64,000 bases of DNA, taken from Dastarcus helophoroides (taxonomy: Eukaryota > Arthropoda > Insecta > Coleoptera > Bothrideridae). Both the position numbers and the translations under genes were made by a program. This document shows positions 38,537 to 48,424 of this stretch, one piece after another (within the stretch, counting starts at the first letter, position 1; each line of letters begins with the position of its first letter). The notes under the pieces were generated by a model. That model was not told where the DNA came from and ran no database searches. It worked only from the letters and a program-made list of their open reading frames with translations. The DNA lies in NCBI GenBank assembly GCA_028583605.1, contig CM053327.1:34466126-34530125 (forward strand), read 5' to 3'.

Positions 38537-38725
38537 GATTTTGTCCCCTGAAACCAAGAAAGATTAAAAAACACAACAATAGTTGCTCCCTGAGAACAAC
38601 TGTTCTTGAACTGTTGTTGCTTCCTGAGAACAACCGTTGCTGTGTTTTTTAATTTTTTTTTAGTTTCAAGGGACAAGATTTGTATAACAATTCTTAAAAA
38701 TAACCAAGGACTAGTTCGCTCCACA
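38537..38725. mobile_element. Fold-back MITE M1 just downstream of ChAT exon 1
   Basis: TTGTCCCCTGAAACCAAGAA and its inverse bracket a short centre with repeated TGAGAACAAC...GTTGTT. The right end continues to CTAGTTCGCTCCAC. It lies 262 bp into the intron. Confidence 0.65.
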
Positions 38726-38864
38726 AAAAAATGTAATATTTAAAATAGTAATATCGCATATTAAAAGTGCAAGTATTCGGTGGTGTTCAAATTAAAAATA
38801 TTCTATGTTTATGGTGTAAAGAAATGTTTATTTAAACAATTCGATTGTTTGGTATCGCTTTGAA

Positions 38865-41800
38865 CAAAAACGGTTTTGGTTGGCTTTCTTTTTACTTGCT
38901 TTTTCCGTAATTATCTCGTCTTCCTCAACTCTAGATCCTCAGTTGCATTTAATTGAGAAATTGAAGATTGAACCAAAGAGCGGTTGCGCTGGTATCGCTT
39001 TGTATCGGTTTTTGTTGCTTTCATTTTTACTTGCTTTTTCTCTCATTATCTGGTCTTCCTTGACTCTAGATCCTCAGCTGTATTCAATTGAGGAATTGAA
39101 AATTGAACCAAAGAGCGGTTGCTCTAGTATCGCTATGTAAAAAACGGTTTTTGTTGGCTTCATTCTTGCTTACTTTTTCCCTAATTATCTCGTCTTCCTC
39201 GACTCTAGATCCTCAGTTCTATTTAATTGAGGAATTAAAGATTGAACCAAAGAACAGTTGCGCTGGTATTGCTTTGGACAAAAACAGTTTTTATTGCCTT
39301 TATTCTTTCTTGCTTTTGCTCAAATTATCTCGTCTTTCTCGACTCTAGATCCTCAGTTATATTCAATTCAGAAATTGAGGATTGAACCAAAGAGCGGATG
39401 CGCTGGTATCGCTTTGTACAAAAACGGTTTTAGTTGCCTTCATTCTTACTTGTTTTTTCCCTAATTATCTCGTCTTCCTTGATTCTAGATCTTCAGCTGT
39501 ATTCAATTGGGAAATTGAATATTGAACCAAAGAGCGGTTGCGCTGGTATCGCTTTGTACCTTTGTGTCTTCATTCTAACCTTCTTTTTCCCTAATTATCT
39601 TGTCTTCCTCAACTCTAGATCCTCAGTTGTATTCAATTGAGGAATCTACTCGACTCTAGATCCTCAGTTGTATTCAATTGAGAAATTGAGGATTGAACCA
39701 AAGAGCGATTGCGCTGGTATCGCTTTGTATAAAAACGGTTTTTGTTGCCTTCATTCTTACTTGCTTTTTCCCTAATTATCTCCTCTTCCTTGAATCTAGA
39801 TTCTCAGTTGTATTCAATTGAGGAATTGAGGATTAAACCAAAGAGCAGTTGCGCTGGTATCGCTTTGTACAAAAACGGTTTGTGTTACCTTCATTGTTAC
39901 GTGCCTTTTCCCTAATTATCTCGTCTTCCTTGACTTTAGGTCCTCAGTTGTACTCAATTGAGGAAATGAATATTGAACCAAAGAGCGGCTGCGCTGGTAT
40001 CGCTTCGTACAAAAACAGTTTTTGTTGCCTTCATTCTTCCCTTCTTTTGCCTAATTATCTTGTCTTCCTTAACTGTAGATCCTTAGTTGTATTCAATTGA
40101 AGAAATCTACTCGACTCTAGATCCTCAGTTGAATTCAATTGAGGAATTGAGGATTGAACCAAAGAGCGGTTGCGCTGGTTTCGCTTTGTACAAAAACGGT
40201 TTTTGTTGCCTTCATTCTTACTTGCTTTTTCCCTAATTATCTCGTCTTCCTTGATTCTAGATCTTCAGCTGTACTCAATTGGGAAATTGAATATTGAACC
40301 AAAGAGCGGTTGCGCTGGTATCGCTTTGTACCTTTGTGTCTTCATTCTAACCTTTTTTTCCCTAATTATCTCGTCTTTCTCAACTCTAGATCCCCAGTTA
40401 TATTCAATTGAGGAATCTACTCGACTCTAGATCCTCAGTTGTATTCAATTGAGGAATTGAGGATTGAACCAAAGAGCGATTGCGCTGGTATCGCTTTGTA
40501 TAAAAACGGTTTTTGTTGTCTTCATTCTTACATGCTTTTTCCCTAATTATCTCCTCTTCCTTAAATCTGGATGCTCAGTTGTATTCAATTGAGGAATTGA
40601 GGATTAAACCAAAGAGCAGTTGCGCTGGTATCGCTTTGTACAAAAACGGTTTTTGTTACCTTCAGTGTTACGTGCTTTTTCCCTAATTATCTCGTCTTCC
40701 TTGACCTTAGATCCTAAGTTGTACTCAATTGAGGAAATGATTATTGAACCAAAGAGCAGCTGCGCTGGTATCGCTTTGTACAAAAACGGTTTTTGTTGCC
40801 TTCATTCTTACTTGCTTTTTTCCCAATTATCTCGTCTTCCTTAACTCTAGATCCTCAGTTGTATTAAATTGAAGAAATCTACTCAACTCTAGATCCTCAG
40901 TTGTATTCAATTGAACCAAAGAGCGGTTGCGCTGGTATCGCTTTGTACAAAAACGGTTTTTGTTGCCTTCATTCTTACTTGCTTTTTCCCTAATTATCTC
41001 GTCTTCCTTGACTCTAGATCCTTAATTGTACTAAATTGGGAAATTGAATATTGAACCAAAGAGCGGTTGCGCTGGTATCGCTTTGTACAAAAACGGTTTT
41101 ATTTGCCTTTATTTTTACTTGCTTTTTCTCTTATTATCTGGTCTTTTTCGACTCTAGATCCCCAGTTGTATTTAATTGAGGAATTGAAGATTGAATCAAA
41201 GAGCGGTTGCGCTGGTATCGCTTTGTACAGAAACGGTTTTTGTTGCCTTCATTCTTACCTTCTTTTTCACTAATTATCTCGTCTTCCTTAACTTTAGATC
41301 AGTTGTATTCAGCTGAGAAATCTACTTGATTCTAGATCCTCAGATCCTCAGTTGTATTCAATTGAAGAATTGAGGATTGAACTAAAGAGCGGTTGCGCTG
41401 GTATAGCTTTGTACAAAAACGGTTTTTGTTGCCCTCATTCTTGCTTGATTTTTCCCTAATTATCTCCTCTTTCTTGACTCCAGATTCTCAGTTGTACTCA
41501 ATTGGGGAATTGAATATTAAACCAAAGGGTGGTTGCGCTGGCATCGCTTTGTACAACAACGGTTTTTGTTGCCTTCATTGTTACTTGCTTTTTCCCTAAT
41601 TATCTCGTCTTCCTTGACTTGCTTTTTCTTCAATTATCTCCTCTTCCTTGACTCTACATCCTCAGTTATACTCAATTGAGAAATTGAATATTGAACCAAA
41701 GAGCGGTTGTGCTGGTACCTCTTTGTAAAAAAACGGCTTTGGTGGCCTTCATTTTTACTTGCTTTTTCCCTAATTATCTCGTCTTGCTCGACTCTAGATC

Positions 41801-42020
41801 CTCAGTTGCATTTAATTGACTCTGGATCCTCAGTTGTACTCAATTAGGGGATTGAATATTGAACCAAAGAGTGGGTGCGTTGGTATCGCTTTGAACAAAA
41901 ACAGTTTTTGTCGCTTTGATTCTTACTTGCTTTTTCCCTAATTATCTTATCTTCCTCGACTCCAGATCCTTAGTTGTATTCAATTGACGAACTGATGATT
42001 AGACCAAAGAACTGTTGCGC
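38865..42020 (+). repeat. 140-bp satellite in the ChAT intron, about 21 monomers
   Basis: Monomers contain GGTTGCGCTGGTATCGCTTT, ACAAAAACGGTTTTTGTTGCC, CTAATTATCTCGTCTTCC, CTCTAGATCCTCAGTTG and a TCAATTGAGGAATTGA segment. The landmark CAAAGAGCGGTTGCGC recurs mostly at 135-145-bp steps; some monomers carry about 30 extra bases. A 775-bp block is repeated (39388-40160 and 40160-40935). Each monomer can be read as a similar 60-80-codon frame, but lengths are not multiples of three and frames shift, so I treat these as non-coding. Confidence 0.95.
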
Positions 42021-43010
42021 GGCTTAGCACTTGATCAATCGCTTGTTAGAAAACATTCATTAACAAACATTTACAAATACTTTCAATACTATAAATGAAC
42101 GCGGTAAACGGTTGAAGGTTTTGAGCAGTTTCGTCTCTGTTACCTTCAGAATGTCTCCCTCTCTCCATCTGTTTATTATGTATCAAATTTTATTTTGACA
42201 GCCTGGCGCTCAATCTACTAGGTTCAATTTTACTAAATTTAGTGACATTCAATCTATCGCTATCTACAATTGTAGAAGGCGATCCTTAGGAAGGTCGAAA
42301 AAATTTTTGTTTTATCATCCTAGTCATCCACTGGAAGACCACACTAGCGAAATAGTGAGTTGCACATTTAAGCTATCAAAAACCTATAATTCTGGCGCTT
42401 CTATTGGACCCATTATCTTACCCCACTTCCTGAGGAATTACATCTTCTTAAAGTGTCTTTGGCAAGACTATAATAGGTAAAATTATGAAGTTTTTGAAGC
42501 GTTCTCTTCATTCAAAGTTGAGCACAAGTTTTCAAAACTAACAAGGATATGTGGACTGCAGATTTTTTTGTTACATGTTGCTCTATAAGATTGCATTGAA
42601 GAAGACCCACTTTGGAACGATTAGATAGAAGATTTTGGATTTTTAGCAAAACAAAATGCCAATCTTGCTGATTTTTTCCATCGCCATCGACCCTTGTTCC
42701 CGCATCCTACTTGTGGTGCTTCATAGGCATAATAGGGTTGCCTGTTGCGAATGTATTGAACTAATACTTAAAAAAAAAGGTTGATTTGAGCCTTCTGGAT
42801 GTATATTATTGGTAGATTGTCTGCCCAACTAATTTGTCAATACAAAGCACGTCAATTGCACACCTCGCTCAATTATTGACTAGCGCGCTAGGTTAGAGTT
42901 TGCGCAATAGAAACTTTGATAATTTTGCAAAAAATCAAGTTCAGCGCTTTGGAAAGAGAAGATCTTCCTATCAACATACCAAGTTTTTTTTGGAAGTTGC
43001 ATTCGAACGA
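42021..43010. other. No gene seen
   Basis: Mixed-composition, apparently single-copy intron sequence between the 140-bp satellite and the mariner copy. Confidence 0.45.
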
Positions 43011-43012
43011 TA

Positions 43013-44238
43013 CGAGGGGGTGGTCTGAAAAGTTTCCGATTGACATTTTTGCTTTAACTTTTTCTTATTTTTCTACATAATCTCCTTATCAGTCTGCACA
43101 CTTTTCCCAGTGATGATGCCATCACTTTAACCCATCCAAATAGTACTCGGCGTTTTTCTCTGCAAAGTAATTATTCGCGAAGGTAATTGCCTCCTTATTT
43201 GACGAAAATCTCTGTCCTCTGAACGCAATTTTTATGAGGGAACCAAAAGAAGTCGGTTGGGACTAGGTCTAGTGAATAAGGAGGATGTCAAGCACTTCAA
43301 ACCATAATTCGTGGATTTTCTCTATGGCAATTACGGAGATGGGTGGTGAAACAGGATTTTCTTTTTCTGCAAATGTGGCCGTTTCTTCGCAATTGTTGCC
43401 TTCAGCTTGTCAAATAAAAGGGTATGCCCCTGTAGTGGTTTTTCCTGTTTGAAGATAATCGATTAAGATAACTTCGTGACTATCCTAAAAAACTGTCGTC
43501 CATCACTTTCCCATCCGAAAAAATAGGTTTAACTTTTTTTGGACCCGATTCCCTTTCGCAGTCCAGTGTTTTGACTGTATTTTTGTTTCGGGCGTATATT
43601 GGTGTATCCAAATTTCATCTGCAGTGATTAATGGGCGCCAAAATTCTTATTTATTGTTCCAACGAAGCGTTGGAAATGTTCACTCGAATACGTTTTTGAT
43701 TTAAGGTGAGCAAACGCGCCACCCAACGCACGGACAGCTTTCTCATGCCAAAATCTTGTGACAAACACATTGGACATATTCAGATCTTTTTTTATCTCTC
43801 TCACTTTATTTCGGTCGTTAAGCATCATTTGGTGAACTTTAGCGATGTTATCGTCAGTGGTTACAATTTTTGGACGTCCCTAACGTTCATCGTCTCTCAA
43901 GCTGGTACGACCACGTTTAAATTCAGCTGCCCAAAATTTTCCTGTGGTAAATTGTGGTGCAGAGTCCCCACACACAGAGTCCAACTCATCTTTGATTTGC
44001 GTAGGCTTATTGCCTTTCAAAAACACAGCTCGATACTCTATTTTTTCCATTTTTACAAAAACACTGACATCGACTCACTCAGTTGTCAAATAACAACTGC
44101 GTCTCCAAAATAGCTGAAATTTTAATGAATACCATTTTAATGAATACCCGCCAAAGGATGCACAATTACATTCCCTAACCTGTATTGACGGGGGCTGCCA
44201 TTTTCACGTTAAGGTTGGAAACTTTTGGGACATCCACG
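43013..44238 (-). mobile_element. Decayed mariner transposon
   Basis: The ends are imperfect inverted repeats (CGAGGGGGTGGTCTGAAAAG... and, reverse complemented, CGTGGATGTCCCAAAAG...), each bordered by TA (43011-43012 and 44239-44240). At 1226 bp it is close to a full-length mariner. The transposase on the - strand is broken (separate entry). Confidence 0.9.
43065..44050 (-). pseudogene. Mariner transposase pseudogene
   Basis: The - strand reads from ATG at 44050 through a helix-turn-helix N-terminus (GDSAPQFTTGKFWAAEFKRG, then DDER and GRPK). Frameshifts and stops follow. A fragment with the first catalytic aspartate (ADEIWIHQY, near 43600-43620) is in another frame. The HQDNAP segment that should carry the second aspartate is deleted (LFHHPSP). 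A remnant of the third (PPYSLDLVPTDFF) remains. No active transposase can be made from this copy. Confidence 0.85.
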
Positions 44239-44559
44239 TATTTTCAGTTTGATCTAGAATTGAATTGGTTTTCTCATTGGTTTTTGGCTTAAAAAATTGA
44301 TTCTGATGACAGCCCTTGCAGTATAAATTCTCCATATTTAGGTGTCATCAAAAGCTCTTCAGTGGTGTCATCAAAATTCATTCAGCGGTGCCCCCAAAAT
44401 AAAAATATACGAACACCTTCGCAAACAGACAAAAAATCTAGTAATGATTTTGAGTTTGCAGATTGCGTAAATAACCATATCAGATTACAGTAGAAGCTCG
44501 CTAATCCAACCATGACAGGACTAAAGGGTGGGTCGAATCTCAAAAAAACTCGAATAATT

Positions 44560-47160
44560 CGATAAATAAAAAATGTCAAGCGAAAATATATTAAACAGCC
44601 TCAGGACGTTTTCCCGAAGGGCACTTTGCTTCGGTTTTCGTGTTTTTTTTATTCGAAATTTCGGATCCTTCCCCCAAAATGTGTCCTTTTACAAATTCGG
44701 CTTCAACTTTTTTCTCAAAATATGTCTTTCTTTGAGAAATTTATACTTCTTTTTAGAAATTATAATCTTTTCCCCAAAATGTCGACTTAGCTTCTAATTT
44801 TTTTTGGGTCAATATTTGTTGATTTTTCTCAAATTCCGCTCTTTTCCAAATTTTGACTTCTTTGACTCATTCAAAATTCGCCCTTTATCGATATTTTGAA
44901 AAATTGAAAAATTCCTGAACATTATCGATATTTTGAAAATTCAATTTTTTTTGTAAACATTCGAGGAATCTTATTTTGTCTAAATATCAACTTTTTTATC
45001 GAAATTTCAAAAAAAGTCGGGTTATCCGATAAATAAAAAATGTCGAGCGAAAATATATTAAACAGTCTCAGGATATTTTCCCAAAATTTTACATTTTTCC
45101 TCGGTTTTCGTGTTTTTTTTATTCGAAATTTCAACTCTTTTTTCCAAAATTCGTCCTTTTACAAATTCGGATTTATTAAAATTCAACTTTTTTCCCAGAA
45201 TATGACTTCCTCTGAGAAATGTATACTTTTTCTTAAAAATTATATTCTTTTTCCTAAAATATCGACTTTGTTTTTAATTTACCTTTTCTTGTCAAAATTT
45301 CTTAACGTTTTCTAAAAATTTCGATTTTTTTTAAGTCCCCCCATTTTCAAAATTCGCCTTTTATCGATATTTCGAAAATTTGAATATTTCTTCTGAACAT
45401 TATCGATATTTCGAAAATTCGAATATTTTTTCTGAACATTATCGATATTTCGATTTTTTTTTGTACATTGTCATATTTCGAAGAGTCAATTTTTTCTGAA
45501 TATTCAAGAAATTTATTTTTTTTTCTAAACTTCAACTCCTTTTATCAAAATTTCTCAAACTTTTTTTCAAAAATTTCATTTGTTTTCATTAAAATACTTT
45601 TATTTTTCAAAAACCAATATTTTTCCAAATTCAGCTTGTTTGGAAAATTTCGATTTTTTTTTATTTCAACATTTTAGAAATTTGGGACTTCCCATTCCCA
45701 TTTCATTTGGACTTGTATCATAAAATTCATCCTTTTATTTGAGCATTCGTCTTTTTCTTGATATTTCAATTTTTTCCCGCCACAATTCGAGGTTTCGGCT
45801 CAATTTCCAAAATTTGACTTTGTTCTCAATGTTTAACATTTTTTGGGAAATTTTGACTCTTTTCCTAATATTGGGATGTGTTTAAGAATCTTCGACCTCC
45901 TATAAATTGCTTTTTTTTTATTTCCCAAATTTTCTCAACCTCTGCTACCTTAGAAAAAATCGAATTTTGTGGATGAAACTTTGTGGTTGTTTTTTAAAAT
46001 TTGTCTGTTTCTCGTCTTTATTAAAAATTTTCACATTTCAATCTTCGAAATCCTCGAAACTTTGGGTTTCATGTTGACCATTTGTTGAAAAATTATGATT
46101 TTTTTTAAATTATGAATTTTTTGAAAACTTTGATTTCTTTCAATATGTTTTGGTGGAACGGACTGGTCCTTGGTTATCTTCAAAAATTCAGATACAAATC
46201 TTGTCCCCTGAAACCAAGAAAGATTAAAAAACACAACAGAGGTTGCTCTAACGCGTTTCAATAGCCTAGCTATCATCTTCAGACATATCTCTCTGAATAT
46301 GATAGCTTGGCTTGGAGATATATCTCTGAAGATGATGACTTGGTTATGGAAATGCATTAAAGTAACCTCTGTTGTGTTTTTTAATCTTTCTTGGTTTCAG
46401 GAGACAAAATTTGTATTTCAATTCTTCCAATATATCAACCCCTTGAAAGTTTTCTTGAAAATATCAACATTTTTTGAAAATTACAACGTACAAGGATCAT
46501 TCTCAAAATTTTGACATTTTCAAATTTCCACCTCTTCCAAAATTCCGGTTTTAATTTTTTCTAATCCTATATTTTCAGCATATTTTAGTATAGATATTTG
46601 TAAGCAAGAAATAAAGGAAGAAGCGATTTTGAAAATTTCAATCATGTCTCAGTTTTTTTAGTTTCGACTTTTTTAATGCATATATTTACGAATTTTGCTT
46701 CCAAAATGTTATTTCGGCATTCGCTTTTCCCAAAAACTAGTTTTATTTTCAGAAATTTCGATTTCATTTTTAAAATTTGTCCTTTTTCCTCAAAGTTTGA
46801 CTATCTTCTGACTATAGATTTTTCTTGATTTTGAATCTTTTTCTGTTTTAATGATATTTTAACAAATTTTCGAGCGTTTTACAAATCCTTTTTTTTTCAT
46901 TTTCCCAGTTTTCTCAAAATTCTGCTAAAATAGAAAAATCTTTGAATAGAACTTTCGGCTTGTTTTTCAAAAATTTTTTTTTCTTTATATCAGTTTTCAA
47001 AATTTTTATTTCAGCATTCGCTTTTTTCTAAAAATTTCGACTTTTTTCCTCAAAACTATTCTTTTTTTTTTAAATTTCGATTTTTTTTTAAATTTGCGTT
47101 TTTTCCCAAATTTTGACTATCTTTGGGTTTCAGATTTTTTTTCAATTTTCTGAAATGTTT
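44560..47160 (+). repeat. TTTCGA array with a 466-bp tandem duplication
   Basis: Polarity is as at 5-9 and 33-35 kb. The block starting ATGTCAAGCGAAAATATATTAAACAG at 44573 is repeated at 45039 (466 bp). A shorter GAACATTATCGATATTTCGA unit repeats around 44910-45450. A MITE lies at 46.15-46.42 kb. Confidence 0.8.
46152..46416. mobile_element. Fold-back MITE (family M1), best-preserved large copy
   Basis: The left end reads GGTGGAACGGACTGGTCC, then TACAAATCTTGTCCCCTGAAACC and AGATTAAAAAACACAACAGAGG. The right half is its reverse complement, ending in GGAGACAAAATTTGTA. The centre holds GCTATCATCTTCAG and its inverse. Arms are about 100 bp, so the RNA or single strand would fold end to end. Other copies are at 25.7, 26.2, 35.0, 38.5, 50.4, 58.0, 58.6 and 59.7 kb. 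Confidence 0.75.
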
Positions 47161-47248
47161 TAACTAGTTGATGTATAAATAATGAATACAATTTAACATT
47201 TTTCACCAGAATTCTAATGCACAGACCAATAGGTTTGAACATTTATTA

Positions 47249-47315
47249 GATTCGAAGTTTGGAAACCAAATACCGGTTTCGATCTTATTAGATCTCGTCA
47301 GTTTGGTCAGTTTGG
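47249..47315 (-). ncRNA. Hammerhead ribozyme motif, inverted copy
   Basis: Read on the - strand: CTGACGA (47295-47301), stem II GATCT-AATA-AGATC, GAAAC, then the CCGGTA stem III/cleavage region. Cleavage is predicted between 47271 and 47270. CCAAA before the core pairs with TTTGG after the cleavage site (stem I). All core nucleotides are intact. Confidence 0.8.
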
Positions 47316-47396
47316 ACCAATAGGTTGTAGTACTAAGAGTCACTCGCTTGACGTCTGTGAATGTTTTAGTACTTACTTGTCGGAACATTTGTTAGT

Positions 47397-47470
47397 ATTC
47401 GAGTTGGATATGTCAAACTGACGAGATCTAATAAGATCGAAACCGGTATTTGGTTTCCAATCTTCGAATC
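47397..47470 (+). ncRNA. Hammerhead ribozyme motif, direct copy A
   Basis: CTGACGA (47418-47424), stem II GATCT-AATA-AGATC (47425-47438), GAAA (47439-47442), and a minimal stem III around the palindrome ACCGGT. The predicted GUA cleavage site falls after 47448. Stem I is formed by the segment before the core and TTTGG...TTCCAA...TTCGAAT after it, with an internal loop. The core is intact; one stem I pair is a U-G wobble. Confidence 0.85.
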
Positions 47471-47776
47471 TAATAAATGTTCAAACTTATTGGTCTGTGC
47501 ATTAGAATCCTTGTCTTCTGGGAAATTGTTCGTAGAGAGCAACCGCTTCGCGAGCTGGCAGTGTTTCAGCTGTTTGGTAGTTCAGTTACCTATGATTCAC
47601 TATACACGCCGCATGGAGGACTGCATGAATTTGTTGTCTAGGTTGCATTCTACTTGCATACGACATTGTTGGCGATGGCCATAGTTTCTCTATGGACCAA
47701 TAGGTGGTAGTACTAAGAGTCACACGCTTGATGTCTATGAATTTTTTAGTACTTACTTGTCGGAACATTTGTTAGC

Positions 47777-47850
47777 ATTCGAGTTGGATGTTCCAAACTG
47801 ACGAGATCTAATAAGATCGAAACCGGTCTTTGGTTTCCAAACTTCGAATC
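47777..47850 (+). ncRNA. Hammerhead ribozyme motif, direct copy B (best copy)
   Basis: CTGACGA (47798-47804), 5-bp stem II with AATA loop, GAAA (47819-47822), stem III palindrome ACCGGT, GUC cleavage after 47828. Stem I pairs CCAAA with TTTGG, then TTGGA with TCCAA, then ATTCGA with TCGAAT across small internal loops. Every conserved core position is present. Cleavage at A and B would release a 380-nt RNA. Confidence 0.9.
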
Positions 47851-48147
47851 TAATAAATGTTCAAACCTATTGGTCTGTGCATTATAGAATCCTTGTCTTC
47901 TGCGAACTCTCCTAGAGAGCAACCGCTTCGCTAGGTGGCAGTGTTTCAACTGTTGGTAGTTACCTATGATTCACTAAACACGCCTGGAGAGCTGCATGAA
48001 TTTGTTGTCTAGGTTGCATTCTACTTGCATACGACATTGTTGGCGATGGTCATAGTTTCTCTATGGACCAATAGGTGGTAGTACTAAGAGTCACACGCTT
48101 GATGTCTATGAATTTTTTAGTACTTACTTGTCGGAACATTTGCTAGT

Positions 48148-48221
48148 ATTCGAGTTGGATATACCAAACTGACGAGATCTAATAAGATCTAAACCGGTAT
48201 TTGGTTTCCAAACTTCGAATC
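48148..48221 (+). ncRNA. Hammerhead ribozyme motif, direct copy C (core-mutated)
   Basis: CTGACGA (48169-48175) and stem II are kept. The GAAA that should follow reads TAAA, so the conserved G12, the proposed general base, is U (48190). This copy is predicted to be inactive or nearly so. The rest of the fold, including ACCGGT and stem I CCAAA/TTTGG, matches copies A and B. Confidence 0.8.
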
Positions 48222-48424
48222 TAATAAATGTTCAAACCTATTGGTCTGTGCATTAGAATCCTTGTCTTCTAGGAAATTGTTCCTAGAGAGCAACCGCTTC
48301 GCTAGATGGCAGTGTTTCAACTGTTTGGTAGTTCAGCTACCTATGATTCACTATACACGCCGCATGGAGGGCTGCCTGAATTTGTAGTCTAGGTTGCATT
48401 CTACTTGCATTTTTCACCAGAATT

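Larger units (their letters stand above)
47214..48408 (+). mobile_element. Hammerhead-bearing composite element (retrozyme or Penelope-like PLTR remnant)
   Basis: The element is bounded by a perfect 16-bp direct repeat, ATTTTTCACCAGAATT, at 47198-47213 and 48409-48424, read as a target-site duplication. Inside are three direct units spaced 380 and 371 bp, each with a hammerhead motif, preceded by a partial inverted unit whose hammerhead is on the - strand. No coding frame of note is present. Variable 10-16-bp duplications, tandem long terminal units with type I hammerheads and a partly inverted first copy are features described for Penelope-like elements. Short non-coding hammerhead tandem repeats of this size are also known as metazoan retrozymes. 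I cannot decide between the two from sequence. Confidence 0.85.

Noticed and set aside
38880..41600. Repeated 65-86-codon frames with a common LLxFSLIISSS...LDPQLYSIEEL..EPKSGCAGIAL pattern, suggesting a repeat-protein gene
   Set aside because: The DNA monomer is 135-186 bp, usually not a multiple of three, so frames do not join. The similarity is the satellite itself translated.
43706..44113. 135-codon + strand frame
   Set aside because: It is antisense to the mariner transposase remnant, which explains the open frame.
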